Notes: generated by a model from the letters alone, not told the origin. A DNA stretch of 64,000 bases from Orthonyx spaldingii (GCA_013397795.1 VZTJ01002465.1:716-64715); one strand, 5' to 3'; positions 1-12,425 are shown, counted from the first letter of the stretch. Program-made: numbers and translations.

Positions 1-137
1 CTGGAGCCTTCTCTTGTCCAGGGGAACACCCCCAGCTGTCCCAGCCTGGCTCCAGAGCAGAGGGGCTCCAGGCCTGGGAGCATCTCCGTGGCCTCCTCTG
101 GACTGGCTCCAGCAGCTCCCTGTCTTTCCTGGGCTAA
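1..137 (-). repeat. CR1 fragment, antisense
   Basis: This is a reverse-oriented piece from the middle of the CR1 3' region. It covers the stretch that reads, on the minus strand, as the 'ctggagcc...gaggccatggagatgctcccag' block. It is cut by the window edge. Nearly the same block occurs in sense orientation at 49.5 kb, 52.6 kb and 20.3 kb, so it belongs to the same young subfamily as those copies. Confidence 0.85.
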
Positions 138-2095
138 AGACCCCAGAGGTGGATGTAGGCTATGAAGCATCCACCAACCAAAAAAAAAAAATTTAAAAAA
201 AAGTGTAGTCAACTTCCAGGCCGCTTCCCACCCCAAGGGACCTGGGAAAAAACACATCACCTAGAGACCAGACCAGTTTGCAGCCTTCAGGCTCCTCTGC
301 CCCTGTCAAAAACTCGAGAATCAGTGGAGTTCAGCTCTGAAGGAGAAGGATGGAAAAAAGAAGAACCCAAAAAAGTGGAGGGGGGTGGGGGGGAAAGGGC
401 TAAGGCATATTCTCTAATCCTTACTCCAAAAGGAAAACCAGTAGGGAAAACAAGTAGGGTTGCTTCTGTTGGACATTAATAGTCCACACTGAACACATTA
501 CCACAAGGACTGGAAGCCAGGAAACAAATTAAAAAAAAATACTAACAAAAACATGTAAGGTAAGGTAGAAATGGTAAAGACAGGTCATGGAAGTTAACCC
601 TGGCTTTGGTGCAACCTGCATCAAAACTCCAAAACTCATTTTGCTGAAAGGACAGTGCACTTTGTTTCTTGCCAAAGGGAAGAGCCTTGTTGTCGAGGAT
701 GGAGGGGCAGCTCTCCCAAGCGGGGTCAGAAATGGGAACCCAGCTCAATGACCACCAGTGAGCCTGGGAACACCTTGGCCCCAGAGAACCAGAGGGGCCC
801 AGGAGTGATCTGACAGAGAGGACCCCGCCTTAGCAGGATTTCTGAATGTCCCCAAAGGCAAGACATGCTCCAATGCCAGGATGTGCTCCAGGATTGCGGA
901 ACCCTCTGGGAATTCCTGTCTTACATGTGCATGGCCCTGCTTCAATTCACTCCTCTGCACTGCACTTCTGCCAGCATCGGATTTGGCCCCAAAACTGCCA
1001 CCCGGCTCTTCTCCAGCCCAACTACTGTGCATGTACACCAAGCCACAGTCCCCTCACACAAAAACCTGTTTCTTGCTATCACATGAAATATATCTGATTC
1101 AATACTCACAGTGACAACAAAAGACATTCACCCCAGATCACAACACAAAAATCCCAGTAAATTTAGTGCTCAGTGTGAACCACATGAGAAGCATCCAGGC
1201 AGTCCCAAGTCAGGAGTGAAACTCCTAACTTCCTAACCGCCAACAAATTTACACCTTCCATTCTCCTTCAGCATGAAAATATTGACTCTCGCCATGCTTT
1301 CTTCCATTCTTGAACTATTTACACTTAATATTTTGAATTAAAAACTGAATTTAAATATACTTCAGTGCCATTGCCAGTAGCACCCTTGGCTTAGAAAGCT
1401 CAGTTTGGAAGTGCCATCTCTGTGGTGCATCTATGACAGGTTCTAGTGCCCACATCAAGAAAATTTCACTTCAGTCTTTAGCATAAACTATCTCTGGTAG
1501 GAAACCGGTTTCTTGCCTTTACAGACTGAGCATAGGCCACATCTCTGCATTACCCCAAAATAATTACTTGGCCACACACCTCATTGGATCCTCAGGGCTT
1601 TGGGTTCTCCACCCTCATGTTTACATTCCGTTCAGAAAAATTAACTAATTAATATATGTCTGACAGATGTTCTTTGAAAGAGATATCATGTCTTCAAAAC
1701 ACAAGATGATGAAAGGAGCAATCGAGTAGATTAGACTAACCAGAAAAGCAAGGATTGTAGCATGACAGTGGAAAGCACAGCTTTAAGTCTTTCTCTTGAT
1801 ATTTATATGGTTTTATTTGCATATCAAACTATATGCCAATTAGCTGTATATAAATCTATGATGAAATTATGCTGTGCAGCTCTCCAAAGTGAAGAAAAGC
1901 CAGGGCTGGGCTGCATAATCACCCTTAACTCTGGCCCTCCAGGTGTTCCCACTCTAGCTCACTCCTAATGACCATGTACTCTCAGTAACACAACTGCACA
2001 ACGGGAATCTTCTGCAATCACACAGATCTATATGCAACATTTCCATACATTGTAAGCTGCTTTGTTTATTTTTTCATTCTTCTCCAGCTAGTTAC
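138..2095. other. Unique non-coding sequence
   Basis: No gene or recognisable repeat is seen. There is an A-rich patch near 180-205 and a purine-rich patch near 335-400. Short open frames here have no splice-site support and no recognisable protein content. Confidence 0.6.
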
Positions 2096-2454
2096 TCCTG
2101 GAGAAAAGGAGTCTGAGAGGAGACAGACCTTCTGGCACTCCGCAACTCCCTGACCAGGAGGGTGCAGCCAGGGGGAGGGTCGGGCTCTGCTTCCAGGGAA
2201 CAGGGACAGGATGAGAGGAAACAGCCTCAAATTGCACAAGAGCAGGTTTAGACAGGATATTGGGGAAATATTGGGGAAAAATGTTGTCCAGCCCCAGTAC
2301 AGCTGCCTATGGCAGTGGTGGAGTCCCCATCTCTGGAACGATTTAAAAGCTGTGTGGGGACATGGGTTGGTGGTGGCCTGGGCAGTGATGGGGAATGGCT
2401 GGACTCAGTGATCTTAGAGGCCTTTCCCATTGTAAATTACTCTGTGATTCCATG
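2096..2454 (+). repeat. CR1 fragment, sense
   Basis: This is a 5'-truncated CR1 3' end. It runs from the 'gagaaaagga' block through the 'ggtggagtccccatctctgg' block to the terminal 'ctctgtgattccatg'. The central 'ggatattgggg' motif is locally duplicated. It belongs to an older subfamily than the copies at 49 and 52 kb. Confidence 0.9.
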
Positions 2455-2879
2455 TTTTGCCTGTTGTCCCTCGTCTCAGACTGTAGGGCAAGTTTTGGCT
2501 CTGCTGAGGCTTTGTGCAACCCTGTAGGAAAGCGGGGATCCTGCCTGAAGAGCTGTAGGCAACACTGGATGCAAACAATAACAGAGATATATGCTCTTAT
2601 TTTAAATATCAACAGGAACGTGGGGGAGCAATAGCCTGGTCCTGGAGCAGCACTGCTTAATCAATTGTGCTCTAGAAGGGGTGTGTACTTGTAATCAAAC
2701 TGGCTGCCTTAACAAGGTCTTTGTGCTCCACCAGGTATCTGCGGAAGGCATCATGCAAAGCTGGAGCCTCCAGGCCCACCTGCAGTCACAGCTCACACCC
2801 GTTCCAGCCAGCACTGCCTGTAAATTGGGCCATCCACCCTGCCCATGCAGGTAGGGAAAGGTCTGGGGAGAAGGGATTC
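2455..2879. other. Spacer between two CR1 fragments
   Basis: Nothing recognisable is seen. The flanking CR1 copies point toward each other (plus, then minus). Confidence 0.5.
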
Positions 2880-3252
2880 CAGACACCTTCCACTATCCCA
2901 GGTTGCTCCAAGTCCTGTCCAGCCGAGCCCTGGACACTTCCAGGGATGGGGCAGCCACAGCTTCTCTGGGCAACCTGCGCCAGGGCCTCACTATCCCCAC
3001 AGCAAAAAGTCTCTTCCTTACATCTGAATCCTTAGTGTCTCAATCTCCCCTTTCTCAGTTTAAAACCATCACCCCTTGTCCTACCACAACAGGCCCTACT
3101 AAAAACTCTGTACTTTGTTTTTCTTACAAGCCCCCTTTTAAGTACTGAAAGGCCACAATAATGTCTGTCCAGGACCTTCTCTTTTCCAGGCTGAACAAGC
3201 CCAGCTCTCCCAGACTGTCCGCACAGGAGAGGTGTTCCAGCCCTATCAATGA
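2880..3252 (-). repeat. CR1 fragment, antisense
   Basis: On the plus strand this reads as the reverse complement of CR1: 'caccttccactatccc', 'acacttccagggatgggg', then 'cttctcttttccaggctgaacaagcccagctctcccag'. The 3'-terminal hairpin and octamer part is missing or too diverged to see upstream of 2880. Confidence 0.9.
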
Positions 3253-6200
3253 GCCCGCATTGCTTGGGGCCATTTTTTTGGGCTCAACTGAAGTAGCAAG
3301 TTTGACTAATTTGAGTGATCAGGCACATATTCAGACATAAAACATTAATATGGGAACAAATCAAAAGCAGTCTGGCTGGGCTCCTGCTTTGAATTCATTA
3401 CACAGATTGAAAAAGAAAAAAGAATTAAAAAAAACCTTGGAAAAAAATGAAAAAATGTTTTTATCTTTTCTAGTATGTATGAAAAGGTATAAATTTCTGA
3501 CTGACTGCAGCATTTGGCCTGGCTGTGCTGGTAACTGGAACCAGCGTGCTTCGCTTCCCGGGCATCCCACTCACAAGGGAGAGAAGGAAGCATTCAATTT
3601 TTCAATAGGAAATTTCATCGCCAGAAAACAATCCACCTTCCCTGACTCTGAGGAAGAGCCTGAGGGCGAGTTCTCTTCTCGACCACAGCTTCAGCTTTAT
3701 GCCAGCCCTGGCCAGAGCTGAGTGCTCACGCCATCCCAAACCCATGAGATTGCCTTCAACACTTCCAGCTTTTTTTTTTTTTCCTTCTAAACACATTGAG
3801 TGTTTTTCTTTTCTTTTGGGATTGCTCAGAGGTTCAGTTTGCAACTTTTCTTTCCACTAGCAAATGGACTAAAACAAGTCCAGATTTTGTCATGACAGTT
3901 TTCCTTACATTTTTAGCTTCCCACCCAATTGCAGACTCGGGACTTCATGGAAAGCATCCAGGTGTAGCCGTGGGCCATGCTAACATCAAGGGGATATTTG
4001 TGGGACATTTGTGAGGCAGAGCACACTTTAAGTGGGTTTTTTACTGAGCCTAGGACCCCCAAGCCATGTGGGACTGAGCAAACATCATGTTCCACCGACA
4101 GCTTTTCTTTAATAGCATTTTCAAACTCATTTTTCATTCCTAAAGCTGCTGTCTTAGCACAGAGTGGAATAAGGCTTCGAGGCCACAAAAACCCATCAGA
4201 CACTCCAGCAGGACTCAAGAAAGCCAAGCAGCAGACAAAGGGACTGAGCAGAGCAGTGGCAGATGAAATGTAGCACCAATCAACATAAAACCGATGCAAA
4301 AACAACCCCTGACAATGGACCCTGTAAGAATTAAGTTTCAGGATTAAATAGACTCAGAAGCAACCATCCTGTGGTTCTGCATGCATAGCACAAACTTAAA
4401 AATCCAACTTACTTCTACTTCTTACTAACACTTACTTGGAAAGTTGTCTTCCTCCTCATTATTTATGTTCCCACCACAATGGCTTATTTCTTTATGCACT
4501 TACAGAAAAGCTGAATTATCAGCCTTCTTCACTTGCTTTCTCAGCCATCCCTGACTGCCTCCATCTTGGTACCTTTCACATCCAGGGCCAGAGGGCTGAA
4601 CAAGAAAGGAATCACAGGCAGCACATGGAGGAGCTCCTCAAAAACACATCAAGCTCCATCTGTACACCTTTGTTCCCCCTAAAATCTCTAGAAAAAGGTG
4701 GTCACAGAGCCGTTCTTGACCAAGAAATAGAAACAGTCTCCCAACCCCCACTGCAGCACTGTTAGGGTGCTTTTAGTTGTAATCAGGGTACTTATAGCTG
4801 CTTTGAGCTGATCCCTTGAAAAGGGGAATCTTAGAAGCAGACTGGTGTCTGACTGGGAGGGCAGTCCCAGAGCAAGAACTGATGGCACAAGGGGCAGGAG
4901 ACGGGCAAGGCTGAGAGCAGCAGCACAAGATAAGGAAAGCTTAGCACAAAATCAGTATGGAATCACATGGAATGCTGGATATTTTTACACATTTCGTGCA
5001 ATGCAGGCACTTACTGTTCCTCCACTTCAGTAAAAGGTGAGGAGTAAGAAAGCAGGGTAGAATTTCCCCAATCTGTGCTGAGTTAGGCATGGGATGCCAT
5101 ACAGTCCCAAGGAAGACATGAAGACTGTAGCATGCAGGTACTGACAGAACCCTCAAGCAGCCTTCTGGTTCACCCCCAGCCCACAGTAGGCATCCCTGAG
5201 GATGCACAGGAGAGGTCTGCGTAGTTCAGGACTGCCAAGGATGGATCCACAGCACTGACAGAACCCTGGTGTTTCACCTTTCGCCTTTTCGTTAGTGCAT
5301 CTGTTATCAGTGTAAAGACCTTTCACTGGATCCTACCAACATCTCAAAAAGCCAGGAAAACTGGGCAACACTTACCTCTGCTGGACTTCATGCTAGCCTT
5401 GACACACAAGGCTTGGACCCTCCTGTTGGACTCAGACTCCAAGTCCTAACCCAGGCCTGAACACCACATCTCACTGTTCTCATTCAGCTCCAAGGATCAC
5501 TCTAAACCCCAACAAATTCTGGGGCAAATTAAAAGCAAGCATCTATTTTTGTAAGTCTGGATCACTTTTGTTGAGCGGTCACTGAAGCTTTTCTAAGAAG
5601 TCATTAACCATGATGGGCAAAACACAATTCCATCTCACTCCTCTCCTGCCTCTTCAAAGGGAGGATGGCTGCACTTGAGCCACTGCCTCACTGATTGTCC
5701 TACTGTTCTACAAAGTGGTTCCTCTCCAGCAAATTGAACACTGAGAGCCATCAGAGAGCCTCAGACAAAGGGACCAGTGACTGTTTCTGGGATTATTAGA
5801 GGGAAGGAGAAAGAAGCCTATTACAGGGTCTTTGTGGCACTTAATGTTGACAGCTGAAAATAATGGATAGGACAAAACAGAGCAAAGATGATTAAAATTA
5901 GGCAACTCCCGGGAAGTGGTGCTCACTCAGGCTGCCAAAGGAGAATGGCCATTTCTGAGCAATGCTAACCCCCAAGTGGACGTGCATTCCCCCTCTGCAA
6001 CCCATATACACACAGACACAGCCCCTTCTAGGTGCTCTGTAGAGCTTTTGCTTGGTTTGCCAGCGGCCTCTGCACCCCTCCCATCCAGGGATGGAAAAGG
6101 TGTATAAAGGAGCAGCATCAGCCGCAGTTCATCAATCCTTCAACAAAAACAGCCTTCCGTTTCTATCCACTGCCACAAGTTCAGGGACCTGCAAGAAGGG

Positions 6201-6435
6201 ATTTACACGTCCACGTTCCAGCAATCATTGCACAGCTCCTCCAAAGCCACCTGGAGGACAGGAGATTCACTCCTACTCCAGGAGTTTGACGCAGATGGGA
6301 TGACAAAGGCTCTGACGAAGCTTTAGTGCCACCTCATGCGAGTCCCAGCTTCGTGGGACCCACACGGGGCTCATTTTGAGCAACAAGCACCTGCCACCTA
6401 CACACATCACCTCTTTCCTTCTCAAGAGGGCAGCA
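3253..6435. other. Unique non-coding sequence
   Basis: About 3.2 kb without a supported gene. It holds an A-rich stretch near 3405-3465 and a T-run near 3768-3783. Open frames on both strands at 3350-3720 and 3913-4305 have no good splice context and resemble no family I know. A TATAAAGG-like string near 6102 is isolated. Confidence 0.5.
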
Positions 6436-6838
6436 ATCAGAGAATAACAGATACATTTTGGTTGAAACAGAGCTCCGAGACTATAGAGTCCAAGCTGTGC
6501 CCAATCCCCATCTTGTCACCTAGCCCAGAGCACTGACTGTCACGTCCAGTCCTTCCTTGGACATCTTCAGAGATGGGGACTCCAACACCTCTCTGGAGAG
6601 CCCCTTACAATTTTTTAATTACCTTGTGTGAAAAAATTCCTCCTCATGTCCAACCTGAACATTCCCTGGTGCAGCCAATGTCCTCTCCTCCTGTCCCTGT
6701 TCCTTGGGAGCAGAGCCTGACCGCCCCTGGCTGCCCCCTCCTGTCAGGGAGTTGTGCAGAGCCAGAAGGTCCCCCCGAGCCTCCTTTTCTCCAGGCTGAG
6801 CCCCTTTCCCAGCTCCTTCAGCCACTCCCCACAGGACC
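6436..6838 (-). repeat. CR1 fragment, antisense (older subfamily)
   Basis: This is a long reverse-oriented CR1 3' end. It begins with a decayed 'aatcagagaataacag' terminus and ends in the 'ctccttttctccaggctgagcccctttcccagctcc' block. The 'gtccaagctgtgcccaatcccc' text places it with the copy at 30.6 kb and apart from the commoner subfamily at 24 and 40 kb. Confidence 0.88.
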
Positions 6839-7519
6839 TTCCCTCAATGCTCAAACCATTCTCAGCCTGGCCAGGAAAGTTCAGGAGGGGTGGAGAGACA
6901 CACACGTTGCACATGGTGAATTTGCTGACTGCCTGGGTTCAATAGATTTGTTTATGCTGTGGCAGCAGTCTGTCTTTCCAGGCACAGTACTTGGGCTTTA
7001 TGACCTGAAACACCACCCAAAGCAGCTCCTGGACATCTGAAGATGCATCCCCACCAACCCTGCACTCACCCTGCAGCCAACAAACACCTGAAATGGGTCC
7101 CTGTGCATCGAGCCCTCTGAAAGAACCTTCACAGTGATGGGATTTCACACCTTTCTTGCACCCATGGGTGTAACCCAGGAGGTACAAGGCTGCTGTTCTG
7201 TTTGGTCACCCAAAGCCCTGAGACACCCTGGCAGCAACTGGAGGGTGACAGTGGGACTGATCCTGGCAATAAACACCCCTGGGACCTGAAGGAAGGAACC
7301 TTCAAAACAGCTCCCATGGGTGCCACACCACCACCCCTCTGCTGGGACGCTCTGGAGTCTCCCTTCTGCAAAAGCTGCCTCTGCAGTGCAAGGGAGAGAG
7401 AGCTCTGGCACGGGACAAGAGTCATGGACATGGCAGTCAGAGCTGGGAATGTTGCTCTGGATTTGTGCAGCATCTGGATCCTGCAGCAGCACCAGCATGC
7501 AGCAATGGTTGTGACATAG
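6839..7519. other. Unique non-coding sequence
   Basis: No gene or repeat is recognised. An open frame read from the minus strand through this part owes its length to the adjoining GA-rich tract. Confidence 0.5.
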
Positions 7520-7822
7520 GTGGAGCAGGAGGAAGGAGAGGAAGGAAGGAGGGAAAAGAACAAAAACAAGGCAGGAGAAGGAGAGGAAGGAGGGGAAGGA
7601 AAGAGGGGAAGGAAGGAGGGGAAGGAAAGAGGGGAAGAAAGGAGGGGAAAGAAGGAAAAAGTAGAAAGGAAGAAAGGGAAGGAGAAGGCAGACGAAGAGG
7701 AGGACGAGAAGGAAAAGAAGGACAGGAGGAGAAGAAAGAGCAGCGAAGGAGAGGAAGCAGAGGAGGACAAGGAGAAGGAGAGGAAGAAGAAGGGGGAGGA
7801 AGAGAAGGAAGGAAGCAGTCTT
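7520..7822. repeat. GA-rich low-complexity tract
   Basis: About 300 bp in which the plus strand is almost entirely A and G. It is built from irregular 'ggaagga', 'gaggggaa' and 'gaagaag' units. It gives artefactual Glu/Lys/Gly-rich frames on the plus strand and Ser/Phe/Leu/Pro-rich frames on the minus strand. Confidence 0.9.
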
Positions 7823-8680
7823 TGAATTCATTATGGAGCAGTGCCTGAATCCATCCGACACAAAATGAGGCCACAGCACCATTTTGCCCGCTGACAGTCA
7901 GTAAAGCAGCTCACCTCCTGTCTCCTGCTTGGCACAGATAACCAGCACAGAAAACCCCAGGGAGGAGAAGCACAGACGCGTTACGGCAGAGAGATGCTGC
8001 AAAAACGCCAACCAGACACTCTCCAACAGCAATGTGCCAGGCAGCACAGGAGGGAAAAAGCAACCTGCCTCCATGGACATGCCAGTCTCTTCCTTTCAAT
8101 CCCTTTTGTGAAAAAGTTGACTCAGGAAAATTGGAAAGGAAGCCGGGGGTGGTGTGAAAGTGGAACAAGACACCATCTGTTCTCAAGCCTCGCAGCTGGA
8201 AAGGGCACAACCGGCCCTTGGTGTGGCTGCAAGGGACACTCTGGTCCGGAGAGGACTTGTAGGAGAGGAGAAAGCTGCCTGATGGGTTTCCTGTGCTGGG
8301 ATTCAGCCAGCACACACAGGCACCCCATCACTGAGTTCGAGGACCAGAGGCTTAACCCTGCTCCCACCCCATCCATGAACCCCCATGCAACATCATGGAA
8401 ACATCTGCTTAGGGCACTCACTCTACACTGCCTAAAAAGACCAATCATAAGTCAAGATGTGGGCAAGAACCACCTCTGCAAGGCATATCAAATGCTGAAT
8501 ATGCTTGTAATACTGTAGTAGGGAAATCCTTACATACAATTCTCATCTATTTCTTATGGTGTTTACAATACCACAGTCCTCACTGCATATTTAGAGTCGT
8601 ACTTCTGAGCTGATGTTCATAAAGCTCAGACTGAAATGCGAGTAAGCCTTCAGTTCCACTTGTGCTTCACTGGAAAGAAT
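7823..8680. other. Unique spacer between two purine tracts
   Basis: Ordinary mixed-composition DNA separates two purine-rich tracts. No gene or known repeat is seen. Confidence 0.5.
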
Positions 8681-8855
8681 AAAAGGGAAACAAGAGAGAA
8701 AATAAGAGAAAAATAAATAAAAACAAAATAGAAAGCAAAATAAAGGTAAAATTGAAAAATATGGAAAAAAAGGAGAAAGAGAAAATAAGAGAAAGAGAGA
8801 GAAGAAGGGAAAGCAAGGAGAAACAGGGAAAGAGGGAAAGCGGGGAAGACAGAAA

Positions 8856-8934
8856 GAAAAAGAAAAAGAAAAAGAAAAAGAAAAAGAAAAAGAAAAAGAA
8901 AAAGAAAAAGAAAAAGAAAAAGAAAAAGAAAAAA
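8856..8934 (+). repeat. (AAAAAG)n microsatellite, about 13 units
   Basis: An almost perfect hexanucleotide array lies inside the purine tract, followed by an imperfect 'aaaaagcaagaaagaaagagagagagag' tail. The purity suggests recent expansion, so the locus is probably length-variable. Confidence 0.95.
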
Positions 8935-9171
8935 GCAAGAAAGAAAGAGAGAGAGAGAAAGAAAACAGGAAAGCAAGAATGAAAGAAAGGCAAAAGAAAA
9001 CAAAAAGGGGAAACGAAAAGTGGGAAGAAAAGGTAAAGAAAAGGGGGAAAAGAAAATGGGTGAAAGAAAAGGGGGGAAGAAAAAGGGGAAAAGGAAAAGG
9101 GGAAAGAAAAGCGGGAAAAGAAAAAGGGGGAAGAAAATGAGTGGAAGAAAAGTAGGGAAGAAAAGGGCGGG

Positions 9172-9444
9172 AAGAAAAAAGGGGGAAAGAAAAAGGGCGG
9201 AAAAAAGGGGGGAAAGAACCAGGGGAAAAGAAATGGGGGAAAAGAAAAGGGGAGGAAAAAAAAAGGAACGAAAATGGGTAAAAGAAAAGAGGGGTGAAGA
9301 AAAAAAGGGGGAAAGAAAAAGGGGGGGAAAAAAGGGGGGAAAGAACCAGGGGAAAAGAAATGGGGGAAAAGAAAAGGGGAGGAAAAAAAAAGGAACGAAA
9401 ATGGGTAAAAGAAAAGAGGGGTGAAGAAAAAAAGGGGGAAAGAG
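9172..9444 (+). repeat. 127-bp tandem duplication in the purine tract
   Basis: Two near-identical copies lie 127 bp apart. The landmark 'agaaccaggggaaaagaaa' occurs at about 9215 and again at about 9342. The identity runs through 'ggaacgaaaatgggtaaaag' and on into 'gaagaaaaaaaggggg'. Differences are few, so the duplication is young or is kept similar by slippage or unequal exchange. Confidence 0.9.
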
Positions 9445-9515
9445 GGAGAACAAAAAGTAAACAAAAAGGTTGAAGCTAAGAAGAGAAAAAAATGAAAAGA
9501 GAAAGTCAGCAAGCA

Positions 9516-11039
9516 AGAAACCCCAGAGAACTGATACTTTCCCAATACAAAAAGAACAACCTCAAGTCACTTTTTTAAAAAGTCCAAGCCCTTCCTAATA
9601 AGATGCCCAACAGGCTGTGAATTATCCAGCCATAAAACTTCCACTTGCATGTGACATTTGCTGGTAGGAATAAATCAGGGCAAAGAAAAGAGGAGCCGCT
9701 TTGGAGTTCAATGAGTATTATCCTAATTCTAAACGTATTAGCAGTGGTCTGAAAGCAGGACATTGTCATCCAGACAGACGGACAATGTTCATAACCAATG
9801 GTAATTTGTAGGACGCATAATTTGCTACTACCAAAATAGCACAGCATGTGGGTTTTTTTGCCCTTTTTAGTCTATAGCTGTGTCGTTTCTTTTGGCTTGT
9901 TGAAAGAAATCTGCTCTGCACACGCGGAGCAAGAGCTCAGACCTTCAGCAGCTCATAGAAAACAGGTGGCCAGGCATCAGGGGAAATACAGCCTTTTGGA
10001 AAAAGCTAATAAAATAAGCAGATGATTATAGAAAATGGAGATGAAACTGGCTTCTTTTTCAAAAACAGAAAGTCGGAGAAAAAATAAGTTTAGACTGAGC
10101 AAATGCTGGCTGAAAATACACCCTGCCACCACCTCTCTGAGTTTTAATAACACTAACAGACTTTTCACCCAAAAAAAAAAAAAAAAAATTTAGGAAAAGA
10201 ATAATTACCCACTCAGGGCTGATCATCCCCAAGCCACAAAGCTCAGCTTCCCCAGGCTAACCTGGCTGGTGCCTTAACACCAAGCAGGCTTGAGGCTCGG
10301 AAAAGCCGAGTTAGAACAAACTTGCTGTCTTAAGACTTCGTCCCTGCCATCCTCCTCTCCCCATCAGACAACAACGCGCAGCACTTACATGAAAGTTGAA
10401 ATTTGGTCAAGTCCCAATCCTTTAACTTTCCATGAGGAGAATATTAGGAGGTAGCTCTCCTGCATGCTCCAGGACCACTCTCCTAAACTGTCGGTTATTT
10501 CATGGTGGAGATTCATCCAAAGAAAAAAAGAGAAGGGAAAAAAATAAAGAAGAAACCCACCCCAGAAAAATTAAAGTCTGTATCCCTAACAGAGCAGCAG
10601 GGTGGAGCCAGCACACCCTTATATTTAGCTGCAGGCAAAGCCTTAAAGTTGTAGTGCATTTATTTTCCATGAAGCACATCAATGTACAAGATAAAAAACT
10701 CCCCAAACTCCTGCTATTTGCCCCATTCTGTCTCTCACAGGGCACACTGGGATTGTTATCGCTGCTTTATTTTTATTTTCTGAACTCAGGAGCCTTGGGA
10801 TGGATCAGAGATTTCAACAAGCTCAGCTAAAGTTACCTCAAGCTCAAGTAAGTGCAGTTTCCCACAACCCTGGGAAAATAAATTACCCATTTTTTTTTCC
10901 TTACAGTGGAAAAGGTAGTTACCAGGCATAAATCAGACCTCATATTTAGAAAATGCTCTACGGGCCAAGCACTGGTCTCAAAGGCTGTGAATCCATCCTA
11001 TCTCTACCTGCTCCAGCAGAGCAAGTCTGGGTGGCAGCC
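9516..11039. other. Unique non-coding sequence with an A-run
   Basis: No gene is supported. There is an A-run of about 18 at 10171-10188. It is not preceded by a recognisable retrotransposed sequence. Confidence 0.5.
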
Positions 11040-11440
11040 AAGGTCAAAGCCCATCTGCAGAGGGCACGATTTGCGGGGACATCCAACACAAACAGACACG
11101 GGGGAAGAAGGGAAAAAACCGGGATCTGCTCCCAACCCCTTCCGAGGCCGCATCCAGCCCGAGCCACCCCAGTGCCTCCTGCTTGGCCTTGCAGCTCCCT
11201 TTCATGCCATGCCAGCCCCCCGGGCGCTCCGGCAGATGCCGTGCGTGGAGCTGCAGCCTCCTCTGCCAAAGCTGGGGGACGGCAGAAGGCTCGGCCAGCT
11301 CGTAAAAAAATGAGCATCTGCACTTTGCCACTCGCACAGCTGCACCCTGACAGCAGGGCCTGGAGACGGGGCTGTCTGCAGGGACGTGGTGGGGGAAAGG
11401 GAAATGAGTCTATCACGCTACTGCAGGAGCTGCCGCTGAC
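11040..11440. other. GC/CpG-rich patch
   Basis: A local rise in G+C and in CpG dinucleotides (for example 'ttccgaggccgcatccagcccgag' and 'ccgggcgctccggcag') within otherwise AT-richer DNA. Open frames cross it on both strands (about 10953-11480). No paired splice sites settle a gene. It could be a small CpG island, an exon or an intragenic regulatory element. Confidence 0.35.
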
Positions 11441-12242
11441 CTTCCAGAGAGCCTTCCTCAAGCTTCAGGGAATTAACTGAGAGCACTGAATAGGAAATTT
11501 CATCTTTCTCAGCATTTTCCTTTAAACTGCCCAGAAAAGCTAAACACAGAGAAGTGTCTGAAAGCACTCAAGAGGAGAAATCAATTGTTCACTTTCCAAG
11601 CCAAGTACCTACAGAACTTGTTTGGAGAGTCATCTGCTCATTTTCTCTTTATTCCATCAGAAGGGCTGTTCCCCCAGTAGTCCTAACATCTGAGAGGAGA
11701 ACAACCCACAACCCCCTCCATGAGGATCCACATACTCCAAAGGGGAACCACCACTGGGTCTACCCTGCCTTGGACTAAAACATGAAAGCATCCACCATGC
11801 CCGTGCTCTCCCACGAAATCCTGCCTCCACTTCCAGCATTGCTCCCTGTCATTGATGCTTCAGCAGTATTGACCCCAAAGTGTGTTTTTATCACATATTT
11901 TTAGAAAATTTTGAAAATATTTCTTCTCACACACTCTGTGAGTAGGGACCACCATCCTTCCCACCCCTCTCACCAGGGGACAGGGAGGTGCCCTGAATAA
12001 AGGCAAGACACTGTTGTGGCTTTTACCCCAACTGTATCAATCCCTACATGAGATGAGTAGGTAGGAGTGAAAAGCCATCTTTCCTCTCCATCTGCAATTT
12101 CAAGCTGAGAAGCCATACGGGGGCGCTTCTTCTCCTGCACCCTGTGACAAGATCTGACATTTACCCAGTAGCAAAGAAGGAGCATCATCATGGGCTTAAG
12201 AGCATCAGATAAACCTTCAGAATGCTGCCACCCAACCCATCC
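11441..12242. other. Unique non-coding sequence
   Basis: I see nothing recognisable here. Confidence 0.5.
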
Positions 12243-12425
12243 CCTGGAACAACCTGTCCAGAGAAATGGTTCATGTCCACCCTGGAAACTATCCAAGCCA
12301 GGTTGGATGGGCATTTGAGCAACCTGATATTGTCAAAGATGTCCCTGCCCATGACAGAGGGGGTTGAAACTGGATGGTCTTGAAGACTCCTTCCAATCCA
12401 AACTGCCCCATGATTCTCCTCCAAA
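12243..12425 (+). repeat. CR1 fragment, sense (diverged)
   Basis: This is a short 3' CR1 piece: 'ctggaacaacctgtccagagaaatggtt', 'ggatgggcatttgagcaacctgat', then 'ccaatccaaactgccccatgattct'. It is more diverged than most copies here. It sits tail to tail with the next, antisense fragment. Confidence 0.8.

Larger units (their letters stand above)
8681..9515. repeat. Long purine-rich (polypurine:polypyrimidine) tract
   Basis: More than 800 bp in which the plus strand is overwhelmingly A and G, with only scattered C or T. It is composed of 'aaaag', 'gggggaaaag' and 'gaaaagg' units. The longest uninterrupted purine run is about 85 bp (8851-8935). Such tracts can form intramolecular triplexes and are prone to slippage. 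The long Phe/Ser-rich minus-strand frames and Lys-rich plus-strand frames here are composition artefacts, not genes. Confidence 0.95.

Noticed and set aside
6100..6110. TATAAAGG as a core promoter
   Set aside because: A single short motif with no initiator, CpG context or downstream exon. Expected by chance.
7129..7882. Minus-strand frames of 145-245 codons rich in Ser, Leu and Pro
   Set aside because: Three overlapping frames are all open because of the GA-rich tract. This is low complexity, not coding.
8591..9545. Long Phe/Ser-rich minus-strand frames (up to 292 codons) and Lys-rich plus-strand frames
   Set aside because: They are produced by the polypurine tract and the AAAAAG array. No domain, splice or start context supports a gene.
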